In this document: positions 43,941 to 51,723 of the stretch, in pieces
How the letters are laid out: each line of letters begins with the position of its first letter
How positions within the stretch are numbered: the first letter of the stretch is position 1
Assembly: GCF_014199535.1 (NCBI RefSeq)
Contig: NZ_JACHNV010000001.1
Span: 1,054,001-1,118,000, forward strand
DNA: 64,000 bases
Direction: 5' to 3'
Source: Hymenobacter latericoloratus
GTDB taxonomy: Bacteria > Bacteroidota > Bacteroidia > Cytophagales > Hymenobacteraceae
Notes under the pieces: generated by a model
Database searches by the model: none
What the model was told of the DNA's origin: nothing
The model's input: the letters and a program-made list of their open reading frames with translations, nothing else
Made by a program: the position numbers and the translations under genes

Positions 43941-43947
43941 AAGGAGG
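43941..43947 (+). promoter_or_regulatory. Strong Shine-Dalgarno before SusC
   Basis: AAGGAGG, 10 nt before the ATG at 43958. This full-strength site is unusual for the phylum and for this window and fixes the start codon. Confidence 0.7.
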
Positions 43948-43957
43948 GCCAGGTTGT

Positions 43958-46924
43958 ATGAAACAAAATTTTCTCATTCCACTGGCATGTGGCGTGCTGG
44001 TAGCTACTTCGGCTACGGCACAAACGCGCACGGTGAGTGGACGCGTAACGGATGCCAGCGGCTCAGCGTTGCCGGGCGTAACCGTGCTCGAACGGGGCAC
44101 TACCAATGGCACGAGCACCGGCGCCGATGGTAGCTTCTCGCTGTCAGTGCAGCCCGGGGCCACGCTGGTGCTGAGCTCCATCGGATTTGAAACGCAGAAC
44201 GTAGTAGTAGGCGACCGTACGTCGGTAGCCATATCACTGAAAAGCAGCGCCACCGAGCTGGGCGAAGCGGTAGTAGTAGGCTACGGCACGCAAACCAAAG
44301 CCGACGTAACCGGCTCGGTTACGCAGCTCAGCGCCAAAGACGTTGAAAACGTACCGACCGTAAGCTTCGAGCAGGCCATTCAGGGCCGGGCGCCGGGCGT
44401 GCAGATCAACCAGAGCTCCGGTAAGCTCGGGGCCGGGGTGCAGATCCGGGTGCGGGGCTCTTCGTCGGTGACGGCTTCCAACCAGCCGCTGTACGTAATT
44501 GACGGAATTCCCGTGACCTCGCAGGACGTAGGCTCCGATACCGAGCCGCTGAACCCGCTGGCCGACCTGAACCCGAACGATATTGCGTCGATTACCATTC
44601 TGAAGGACGCTGCTTCGTCGGCCATCTACGGTTCGCGCGCTTCCAACGGGGTAGTACTCGTGACGACCAAGCAGGGGCGCCAGGGCAAGACCAAGGTGAA
44701 CGTGGGCTACTACGTGGGTACCAGCGAAACCACCCGTCGCCGTAAGTTCCTCAATGCCGAGCAGTACAAGGAGCTGTTTGCCGAAGCCGCCACGAACGAA
44801 GGGTACGACCCCGCCGAGCAGTTCGCCGACAACGGCCTCGACTTCAACTCGGACGTGGACCAGAGCTGGAGCGACGAGCCCTTCCAGCGCGGTAAAGTAT
44901 CGCAGTACGACTTCAACGTGAGCGGTGGCGACGCGAAAACGCGCTTCTACCTGAGCACGACCTACAACGACCAGACCGGTATTATTATCGGCAACCGGTA
45001 CCGCCGTGGTAGCGCCCGCATCAACCTCGACCACTCGATTTCTGAGAAGCTGAAGGTGGGCTTCAACCTGTCGCTGACTCGTTCGGTGAACGACCGTACG
45101 CCCAACGACAACGCCTTCTCGAACCCGGTGCAGCTGAACGCGCTGCCTCCCATTCAGCCCAAAATCGACCCGACTACCGGGCAGCTGAATAAAAACACGC
45201 TCTACTACAACAACCTGCAGGATCTGGAAAACGGCCGCAACCGGTCGGGTACCTACCGCTCGTTCAGCAACGTGAACCTGCAGTACCAGCCCCTGCAGGG
45301 CCTGACGCTGCGCACGGAAGCTGGTGCCGACTTCCTGAACCTGAATGAAGAACTGTACCGCGCCGCCGGTACCCAGGATGGGGGCAACACCGGCTACGGT
45401 TTCAGCAACCAGGTGCAGGTAATCAACTACACCACCAACAACACCGCTACCTACCTCAAAACCATCGGCGAAGACCACAGCATTGAAGCGCTGGCCGGCT
45501 TCTCGTTCCAGCGCTCCGACGCGCAGGCTACGTCCGCCGAAGGCCGGGGCTTCCCGAATACAGAGTTCACTAAAGTAGCGAGTGCCGCTATCAAAACGGC
45601 TGGTTCGAGCTCTGATCGGGATGGGTTCTCCTTCGTATCGTACTTCGGCCGCGTGAACTACGCCTTCCGCAACCGCTACCTGATTTCCGGTAGTGTGCGC
45701 CGCGACGGCTCTTCGCGCTTCGGGGCCAACAACAAGTACGGTACCTTCGGGGCCGGCTCCGTGGGCTGGGTTATCACGGAGGAAAGCTTCCTGAAGGACA
45801 ACCGCTTCCTGAACTTCCTGAAGCTGCGCGCCAGCTACGGTCTGACGGGTAACGCCGAAATCGGCAACTTCGCCTCCCGCAGCCTCTTTGGCTCGCTGCC
45901 CTACGCCGACCAGGCGGGCATTGCGCCCGGCACCGTGCTGGGTAACCCCGACCTGACGTGGGAAAGCACCGCTCAGGCCGACCTGGGTCTGGAGTTCGGT
46001 TTCTTCGACAACCGCATTTCGGGTGAGGTGGACGTGTACGAGAAGAAAACCACCGACCTGCTGCTGAGCCGGCCGCTGCGCTACTCGGGCGGCTACACCA
46101 GCGTAACCGAGAACATCGGCTCGCTGCGCAACCGGGGTCTGGAAATCTCGCTGAACACGCGCAACATCGACAAGGAGTTCAAGTGGAATACCAACTTCAA
46201 CATCTCCTTCAACCGCAACAAGGTTACCTCGCTGGCGGCCCCTATTCAGAGCCAGTACCTGGGTAGCGTACGCGAAGGGCAGCCGATTGGTATCTTCTAC
46301 GGCCGCAAATATGCTGGCGTGGACCCGGCCAACGGGGATGCCCTCTACTACACGGCCGAAGGAACTACTACCAACAACCCCACGTTGGCGTCTTTGCAGA
46401 TTGTGGGCAACCCGAACCCCGATTATCAGGGTGGTATCACGAACACCTTCTCGTTCAAAGGCTTTGATTTGAGCGCGCTGGGCCAGTTTACTTACGGCAA
46501 CGACCTGTACAACGCGGCGGGTATTTACCAGTCGGTGAACGGCGACTACTTCGACAACCAGACGGTTGACCAGCTGCGGCGCTGGCAGAAGCCCGGCGAC
46601 ATTACTGACGTGCCTCAGGCGCGTCTGTACGCCGCCAACGGCACGCAGGTATCGTCGCGCTGGGTAACCAGTGGCTCGTTCTTCCGGGTGAAGAATATCA
46701 CGCTGGGCTATACCCTGCCGACTGAGCTGGTGAAGCGGGGCCGCATGTCGTCGGTGCGGGTGTACGTGCTGGTGCAGAACCTGGCCACCATCACCAACTA
46801 CGACGGCTATGACCCCGAGGTAAACACGGCCGCCTTTGGTGCAGCCAACTACCTCATCGGTCACGACTTCTACACGCCCCCGCTGGCGAAAACCTTCCAG
46901 GCGGGCATCAACGTGGGTTTCTAA
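43958..46924 (+). CDS. SusC/RagA-family TonB-linked outer-membrane transporter
   Basis: 988 residues from ATG 43958 (MKQNFLIPLACGVLVATSATAQ signal peptide). Carboxypeptidase-D-like domain RTVSGRVTDASGSALPGVTV (about 24-100), plug from VVVGYGTQTKADVTGSVTQL, signature ILKDAASSAIYGSRASNGVV, and a barrel ending TFQAGINVGF. Richer in GC third positions than the SusC genes at 4043-17235, so it may have a different history. First gene of a SusC-SusD operon; the leader carries an extended hairpin with T7 tail and a strong ribosome-binding site. A very long open frame on the opposite strand (44234-46864) is a shadow of its codon bias. Ligand unknown. Confidence 0.95.
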   Translation: MKQNFLIPLACGVLVATSATAQTRTVSGRVTDASGSALPGVTVLERGTTNGTSTGADGSFSLSVQPGATLVLSSIGFETQNVVVGDRTSVAISLKSSATELGEAVVVGYGTQTKADVTGSVTQLSAKDVENVPTVSFEQAIQGRAPGVQINQSSGKLGAGVQIRVRGSSSVTASNQPLYVIDGIPVTSQDVGSDTEPLNPLADLNPNDIASITILKDAASSAIYGSRASNGVVLVTTKQGRQGKTKVNVGYYVGTSETTRRRKFLNAEQYKELFAEAATNEGYDPAEQFADNGLDFNSDVDQSWSDEPFQRGKVSQYDFNVSGGDAKTRFYLSTTYNDQTGIIIGNRYRRGSARINLDHSISEKLKVGFNLSLTRSVNDRTPNDNAFSNPVQLNALPPIQPKIDPTTGQLNKNTLYYNNLQDLENGRNRSGTYRSFSNVNLQYQPLQGLTLRTEAGADFLNLNEELYRAAGTQDGGNTGYGFSNQVQVINYTTNNTATYLKTIGEDHSIEALAGFSFQRSDAQATSAEGRGFPNTEFTKVASAAIKTAGSSSDRDGFSFVSYFGRVNYAFRNRYLISGSVRRDGSSRFGANNKYGTFGAGSVGWVITEESFLKDNRFLNFLKLRASYGLTGNAEIGNFASRSLFGSLPYADQAGIAPGTVLGNPDLTWESTAQADLGLEFGFFDNRISGEVDVYEKKTTDLLLSRPLRYSGGYTSVTENIGSLRNRGLEISLNTRNIDKEFKWNTNFNISFNRNKVTSLAAPIQSQYLGSVREGQPIGIFYGRKYAGVDPANGDALYYTAEGTTTNNPTLASLQIVGNPNPDYQGGITNTFSFKGFDLSALGQFTYGNDLYNAAGIYQSVNGDYFDNQTVDQLRRWQKPGDITDVPQARLYAANGTQVSSRWVTSGSFFRVKNITLGYTLPTELVKRGRMSSVRVYVLVQNLATITNYDGYDPEVNTAAFGAANYLIGHDFYTPPLAKTFQAGINVGF

Positions 46925-46944
46925 CGCTCTAGATCAACTTTCTG

Positions 46945-48354
46945 ATGAAATCGATATTTTCTCGTTCTGCTTACCTGCTCGCCCTGGGGCTCAGCCTGAG
47001 CCTGACGGCGTGCGACAAACAGCTGGACATTGACCCGTTTCAGTCCGTAGATGCCAGCACGGCTCTGGACTCGGAAACGAAGGTAGGTAGCGCCGTGGTG
47101 GGTATGTACGCCCGCCTCGACAGCCCCAACCTGTACGGTACGGACCTGATTCTGGTGCCCGAGCTGCTGGCTCCCGACAACTACATCGGCTTCCAGGGCA
47201 CCTTCACCAACTACCGGCAGCTGGCCCTGCGCACTACCAACGCCCAGAACACCTCGGCCGAAGCCATCTGGCGCACGGCTTACCAGGCCATCAACCAGGC
47301 TAACCTGGTTATCGAGGCCCTGCCGGTGGTAGCAACGGCCGATCTGAAGTCGCAGTATGAAGGGGAAGCCCGCTTCATCCGGGCCGATATGTACTTCGAA
47401 CTGGTGCGCCTGTACGCCAAGCAGTACGAGCCCGGCGGCGCTAACACGCAGCCAGGGGTACCCATCAGCCTCACGGCGGTAAGAACCGTGGAGGGAGCCT
47501 CTACCACCCAGGCCCGTAACACGGTGGCCGAGGTGTACAATCAGGTTATTACTGATCTGACCGAAGCTATTGAACTGCTGCCGGATGATAACGGCACCCG
47601 TGCCTCCAGCTATACGGCTAAGGCCCTGCTGGCGCGCGTGTACCTGCAACAGAGCCGCTTTGTCGAGGCGGGCGCCCTGGCCGACGACGTAATCAAGAAC
47701 AGCGGCAAATCCCTCTCGCCCACGCTGCAGTCGGTATTTACCAACCGCAACTCTTCGGAAACCCTGCTGGAAATTCAGCAGAACGACCAGAACAATGCGG
47801 GGGCTTCCAACAGCGGTCTGGCTACCTTGTTTGCCAGCATCGGGCAGTTGGGCCGCGGCGACGTGCGCGTGCTACCGGCCTTTGCTAACCTTTACGAGGC
47901 CACGGATGCCCGCGGCACGGCTCAGTTGCTATACGTAGGCACGGGCGCCCGCCCAGGCAGCCTGCGCACGGGCAAATACACCACCTACGGCCAGAACATA
48001 CCGGTAATCCGGCTGGCGGAAATGTACCTGATTCGGGCGGAAACTTCATTCCGGGCCAATAACGCGGCTGCGGCCCTGGCCGACATCAACCGCATTCGGA
48101 CCCGCTCGGGCGCTACCCCCCTCACGGCGGCGCAGCTTTCCCTGGCTACCATCCTGCGGGAGCGGCAGCTGGAGCTGGCCTTTGAGGGCTTCCGCATCCA
48201 TGACCTGAAGCGGACGAACACAGACATCTTTGTTCCGGCGTCGGGCACCAACCCGGCTACCACCATTCCCATTACCAGCAACATTCTGGTGCTGCCCATT
48301 CCGTTCCGGGAGCTGAACGTGAACACGGCCCTGGTGCAGAACCCGGGCTACTAG
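46945..48354 (+). CDS. RagB/SusD-family nutrient-binding outer-membrane lipoprotein
   Basis: 469 residues, lipobox Cys23 (SLSLTACDKQLDIDPFQSVD). ARFIRADMYFELVRLYAKQYEP near 130, a TPR-like middle (SYTAKALLARVYLQQSRFVE), IRLAEMYLIRAETSFRANNA and RQLELAFEGFRIHDLKRTN, then LVLPIPFRELNVNTALVQNPGY give the full SusD pattern. It starts 20 bp after the SusC stop and forms the surface lid of that transporter. A strong terminator follows at 48381-48413, closing a two-gene operon. Confidence 0.95.
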   Translation: MKSIFSRSAYLLALGLSLSLTACDKQLDIDPFQSVDASTALDSETKVGSAVVGMYARLDSPNLYGTDLILVPELLAPDNYIGFQGTFTNYRQLALRTTNAQNTSAEAIWRTAYQAINQANLVIEALPVVATADLKSQYEGEARFIRADMYFELVRLYAKQYEPGGANTQPGVPISLTAVRTVEGASTTQARNTVAEVYNQVITDLTEAIELLPDDNGTRASSYTAKALLARVYLQQSRFVEAGALADDVIKNSGKSLSPTLQSVFTNRNSSETLLEIQQNDQNNAGASNSGLATLFASIGQLGRGDVRVLPAFANLYEATDARGTAQLLYVGTGARPGSLRTGKYTTYGQNIPVIRLAEMYLIRAETSFRANNAAAALADINRIRTRSGATPLTAAQLSLATILRERQLELAFEGFRIHDLKRTNTDIFVPASGTNPATTIPITSNILVLPIPFRELNVNTALVQNPGY

Positions 48355-48380
48355 CCTGCTGGTTAGCCACCCGGTAAGAT

Positions 48381-48417
48381 AAAAGGCCGCAACGCTGAGC
48401 GTTGCGGCCTTTTTATG
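48381..48417. terminator. Terminator after SusC-SusD operon
   Basis: 15-bp stem AAAAGGCCGCAACGC / GCGTTGCGGCCTTTT with a TGA loop and T run. Bidirectional; also serves the convergent gene ending at 48442. Confidence 0.9.
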
Positions 48418-48441
48418 TTGTTGGGGTAGGAACAAGCCACC

Positions 48442-48924
48442 CTATTGGTCATCGTCGTCCTCTTCCTGCAAATGGCTGAAGTCAAGGGTGGGGGCCAGCC
48501 GGAGGGCCTCCCGGATTACGTCATCCATGAGGGGCTGGGAGTCGGCGTCGAGGGCGCGCTCAAACAGGTGGAGCAGCTGTTCGCCTTCCTCATTGACGTA
48601 GAGGTTGGTGTAGAGGCGTTCGAACACGTTGGCTTCTTTGGTGATGGTAGCATCAATGGCCGCCACGGAAGTTGCCTTAAGGGCCCGGTGCAACACCTCC
48701 ATAACCCGGCGGCTTTCCTCCAGGTCGCCGAGGTCGGTGAGCAGCTTCATCAGGGCCAGGGCTACCCCCAGGCGTACCCGCTCGAAGCGGAAAGGCAGGT
48801 CCTCAGGGTCGGCTTCCTCGAAGGTACGGTAAGCCGCCAGCGTGGTAGTCGGCAGGTAGTGAGCAGCATCGGGAGCGGCAGGAAAGGCTAGCTGCAGCAG
48901 CCGCTGATAGGGAGGAACAAGCAT
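48442..48924 (-). CDS. Conserved-looking acidic helical protein, unknown
   Basis: 160 residues from ATG 48924 (MLVPPYQRLLQLAFPAAPDA). Mostly amphipathic helix: RFERVRLGVALALMKLLTDL, LEESRRVMEVLHRALKATSV, EGEQLLHLFERALDADSQPL, with the acidic tail QEEDDDDQ. No signal peptide, membrane segment or enzyme motif. The helix pairs could be a short TPR-like solenoid. A perfect -7 box (TACCTTTG, 49001-49008) lies about 77 bp upstream, supporting this start. Not recognised; function unknown. Confidence 0.7.
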   Translation of the reverse strand: MLVPPYQRLLQLAFPAAPDAAHYLPTTTLAAYRTFEEADPEDLPFRFERVRLGVALALMKLLTDLGDLEESRRVMEVLHRALKATSVAAIDATITKEANVFERLYTNLYVNEEGEQLLHLFERALDADSQPLMDDVIREALRLAPTLDFSHLQEEDDDDQ

Positions 48925-49000
48925 ACAAGGCAGAAAAACGCCCGGGCCCGATTGAAAGCCAGGGCAAACTATAATCGGGACTGAACGTAACCCCACCATG

Positions 49001-49008
49001 CAAAGGTA
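49001..49008 (-). promoter_or_regulatory. -7 promoter box of the acidic helical protein gene
   Basis: Minus-strand TACCTTTG, a perfect TAnnTTTG, 77 bp before the start at 48924. Confidence 0.5.
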
Positions 49009-49083
49009 CGATTGTGTATTTTGGCACGGGTAGCGCGGCGCACCTACCGCGCTACCGGCTTTCCCACTCCTAAACTCCTTCGC

Positions 49084-49350
49084 ATGGCCATGACCCACAG
49101 AGACAAATGGTTGGTATTTGCCCCCGCCGGGCTGGTAACGGTTGGCCTGGGCACCTGTCTGGTGCAATGGGCCGCCGATAAAAAGCGCAACGGCCACTCT
49201 ACCTCAGAGTGGGTAGCGGCCGGCACGGCGGCCCTGGTTGTCTTCAACGCCGGCCTTAGCCTGTTTGGGCGGGGCGTGGCCGAGAGTGTGCTCTACCAAC
49301 TCAAAGAAAAGCCCCGCGAAATGGATTACGGCAACGTAGGCCGGCTGTAG
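49084..49350 (+). CDS. Small two-helix membrane protein, unknown
   Basis: 88 residues from ATG 49084 (MAMTHRDKWLVFAPAGLVTV); ATG 49090 is also possible. Two hydrophobic segments, about 9-28 and 43-62 (SEWVAAGTAALVVFNAGLSL), joined by a basic loop DKKRNGHS; the C-terminus is YQLKEKPREMDYGNVGRL. Probably an inner-membrane protein with both ends in the cytoplasm. No family recognised. It is divergent from the acidic helical protein gene. Confidence 0.65.
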   Translation: MAMTHRDKWLVFAPAGLVTVGLGTCLVQWAADKKRNGHSTSEWVAAGTAALVVFNAGLSLFGRGVAESVLYQLKEKPREMDYGNVGRL

Positions 49351-49441
49351 CAACTTAGATAGCGAAGTTGCTGGGACTACCCTTCCTGAAGGGTAGTTCC
49401 AGCCGAGGCTTACCCGAAACCGCCTACCCCTCCCTCACCGC

Positions 49442-49504
49442 TCAAAGCCCCAACGGGCCGGCACTACTCGTTTAACCAGTAGTGCCGGCCCGTTGGGGCT
49501 TTGA
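49442..49504. repeat. Perfect 27-bp inverted repeat, family A copy 2
   Basis: Arms 49442-49468 (beginning TCAAAGCCCCAACGGGCC) and 49478-49504 are exactly complementary; loop CGTTTAACC. Shares the AAAGCCCCA-CGGG arm start and the ACTCGTT-AAC loop with 29083-29141. It lies between convergent genes in a gap of 252 bp that otherwise holds nothing recognisable. Confidence 0.9.
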
Positions 49505-49602
49505 GGATCTATATCGGGGCTTGCTACCGACGCAACGCTTCGTTGGGCTACCCCTCCGGAATCAATGAACCGGTGAACTGCTCCTGGTCGCTACCTCACC
49601 GC

Positions 49603-51540
49603 TTACAGCACCCGCACTTTTAGCTGGGAGGCGTGCTGCGGAGAATGATAGAGGCGGTGGGTTGCGGCCTGGAAGTCTTTTTCATTGGCCTCAAAGATAT
49701 TAGGCACGAAGGTCTGAGGGTTGCGGTCTACGAGCGGAAACCAGCTGCTTTGTACCTGTACCATCAGGCGGTGGCCTTTGCGGAAGGTGTGGCAGAGGTC
49801 TTGCACGGTAAACGGCACAGCCGTTACCTGGCCCGGCACGAAGGCTTCCGGCTTGCTGAAGCTATTGCGGAAGCGCCCGCGCATCACCTCCGAGCGCACC
49901 ATTTGCTGGTAGCCGCCCAGCTTCACGGCCGGGTTCAGGCTGGGGTTGTTAGGCGTGTTGTCGGGGTACACATCAATAATTTTGACTACCCAGTCGGCAT
50001 CAGTTCCGGTGGTGGCTACCTGCAGCAAGGCCTCAATGGGGCCGGCCAGCGTCAGGTCATCGGTGAGCACATCGGTTTGATAAGTGAGCACATCGGGGCG
50101 GCGCGAGGCAAAGCGCTGGTCGTCGGTCATGTACTCGCGGGTCATGCCGGTGGCCGTAGCCTCGGTGAAGGGTACTGGGTGGGCCGGGTCGCTAAGGTAC
50201 TGGTCGAACTCGGGGCCGGCGGCTGCCTGCTCGAAGCCGATTTTGCCGTTGGCCTGGAAAAACAAGGTACGCTCCTGCGCTTCTTTTGGCGGCCAGGTGG
50301 CAAACGTGCGCCAGCGGTTAGTGCCTCCCTCAAAAATGGTGGCTTCCGGAGTAGCGGCTGGCTTGCCATCCTTCAGATACGATTTGAAAAAGGGCGCCTC
50401 AATTTCCTTTTGGTAGTACAGGGAAGGTGATTCGCCGTAGGCCACGTTGCCCACCATTTCGCCGGTGCCGCGCGCCCAGCCCCCGTGCACCCAGGGGCCC
50501 ATCACGAGGCCATTGCGCTGACCGGGGTTCTGCTTTTCAATGGTTTCATAAATCTTCAGAGCCCCGAAGAGGTCCTCGGCATCGTTGAAGCCGCCCACGG
50601 TGAGCACGGCCGTATTCTTGTTGAGGTTTTTGAGGTGAGGCCGCAGGTTGCGGGCCTGCCAGAACTCGTCGTAGTTGGGGTGTTGCGTCAGGTCGTTCCA
50701 GAAAGCTACCTGCCCTTTGTAATAGCGGGCATCGGCGTTTTTGAGCGGCCCCATTCGCATGAAAAAGTCGTAGCCATCGGGGGTGCCGTGCTGGAAGGCC
50801 GGGTTGCCGGTGGGGGTAGGCTGGGGGCGCGGCAGCCCGAACGAGGCCAGAAAGTTGAAGGCATGCGGCAGGAAAAAGGCCCCGTTGTGGTGAAAATCGT
50901 CCCAGAACCAGTCGGCAATAGGGGCTTGGGGCGAGGAGGCCTTCAGGGCCGGGTGCCGGCTGAGCAGGCCCGCGGCGGTATAGTAGCCGGGGTAGCTGAT
51001 GCCCCACTGGCCTACCCGCCCGTTGTTCTTAGGTCCTTTTTTCAGCAGCCACTCAATGGTGTCGTACGTATCGGTGCCCTCGTCGGTGTCGGTTTTGCTC
51101 TGGTACGAGGTTTTAGCCGGCCGCACATCCACAAACTGCCCCTCCGACATGTAGCGGCCCCGCACATCCTGGTAAGCAAAAATGTAGCCCTCGTGCAGCA
51201 TAGTGCTGCTGGGCCCCAGGTTTTTCTTGTACTTGCCCGGCCCGTAGGGCCCCACCGCGTAGGGCGTGCGGTTGAGCATGATGGGGTACTTTACCTTATC
51301 GGCATCCTTGGGCGCGTACACGATGGTGTAGAGCTTTACCCCGTCGCGCATCGGAATCTGATACTCAAACTTGTTGTAGTGCTGCTGAATGTAGAGCGTG
51401 TCGGCCAGCACCACAGCCAGCTGCCGCTTGTCGGCCTCGGAGGGCAGCGGGTACGATACCGGAGTCTGGGCCTGGGCGGCACTGGCGGCGGCAACGAGCA
51501 GGGCGACCAGCAGGGCCCGGGGTGGGGTAGGGGTAGGCAT
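49603..51540 (-). CDS. CocE/NonD-family secreted alpha/beta hydrolase
   Basis: 645 residues from ATG 51540 with signal peptide (LLVALLVAAASAAQA, about 10-24). X-Pro dipeptidyl-peptidase (S15)-like fold: nucleophile Ser182 in GQWGISYPGYY, oxyanion region RTPYAVGPYG, cap domain in the middle, His in VMGPWVHGGWARG, and the C-terminal jelly-roll domain (DVLTYQTDVLTDDLTLAGPI onward). The family contains cocaine esterase, glutaryl-7-ACA acylase and amino-ester hydrolases; this branch is secreted and acts on esters or amides of amino acids. No type IX sorting domain is evident at the C-terminus. Divergent from an M14 carboxypeptidase, suggesting a shared role in peptide breakdown. Confidence 0.92.
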   Translation of the reverse strand: MPTPTPPRALLVALLVAAASAAQAQTPVSYPLPSEADKRQLAVVLADTLYIQQHYNKFEYQIPMRDGVKLYTIVYAPKDADKVKYPIMLNRTPYAVGPYGPGKYKKNLGPSSTMLHEGYIFAYQDVRGRYMSEGQFVDVRPAKTSYQSKTDTDEGTDTYDTIEWLLKKGPKNNGRVGQWGISYPGYYTAAGLLSRHPALKASSPQAPIADWFWDDFHHNGAFFLPHAFNFLASFGLPRPQPTPTGNPAFQHGTPDGYDFFMRMGPLKNADARYYKGQVAFWNDLTQHPNYDEFWQARNLRPHLKNLNKNTAVLTVGGFNDAEDLFGALKIYETIEKQNPGQRNGLVMGPWVHGGWARGTGEMVGNVAYGESPSLYYQKEIEAPFFKSYLKDGKPAATPEATIFEGGTNRWRTFATWPPKEAQERTLFFQANGKIGFEQAAAGPEFDQYLSDPAHPVPFTEATATGMTREYMTDDQRFASRRPDVLTYQTDVLTDDLTLAGPIEALLQVATTGTDADWVVKIIDVYPDNTPNNPSLNPAVKLGGYQQMVRSEVMRGRFRNSFSKPEAFVPGQVTAVPFTVQDLCHTFRKGHRLMVQVQSSWFPLVDRNPQTFVPNIFEANEKDFQAATHRLYHSPQHASQLKVRVL

Positions 51541-51723
51541 ACGGATGAAGGGGTAGGAAGGTGAAACAGGTAGCAGAGTAGTGGGTAAGGTAAGCAAGTG
51601 CCCGCTGGGATGCCAGCAGGCAGCACCGCAGCGCCGGAGCATGGCATCTTTTTCCGGCGCGGACGGTCAGATTCTGTTTTCTTTGGCTACCAAACCTTTC
51701 CTTAACCTCGCCGGCCTCTGCCG

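Larger units (their letters stand above)
43655..43957. other. Divergent intergenic region, rnd to SusC
   Basis: 303 bp, no gene. It holds a palindromic word ATTGC-TAATT-GCAAT (43796-43810), the structured element at 43826-43924 and a strong Shine-Dalgarno at 43941. On the minus strand TACCTTTA (about 43720-43727) is a near-consensus -7 candidate for rnd. For SusC, TACTTTGC near 43752 is one base short of consensus spacing. Confidence 0.45.

Noticed and set aside
44234..46864. 876-codon open frame antisense to a SusC gene
   Set aside because: No recognisable domain; its openness follows from the GC-rich codon use of the real SusC gene, and the translation shows no signal, motif or promoter.
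50485..51564. 359-codon antisense frame within the CocE-type hydrolase gene
   Set aside because: Composition of a shadow frame; the sense frame has the catalytic GxSYxG motif and signal peptide.
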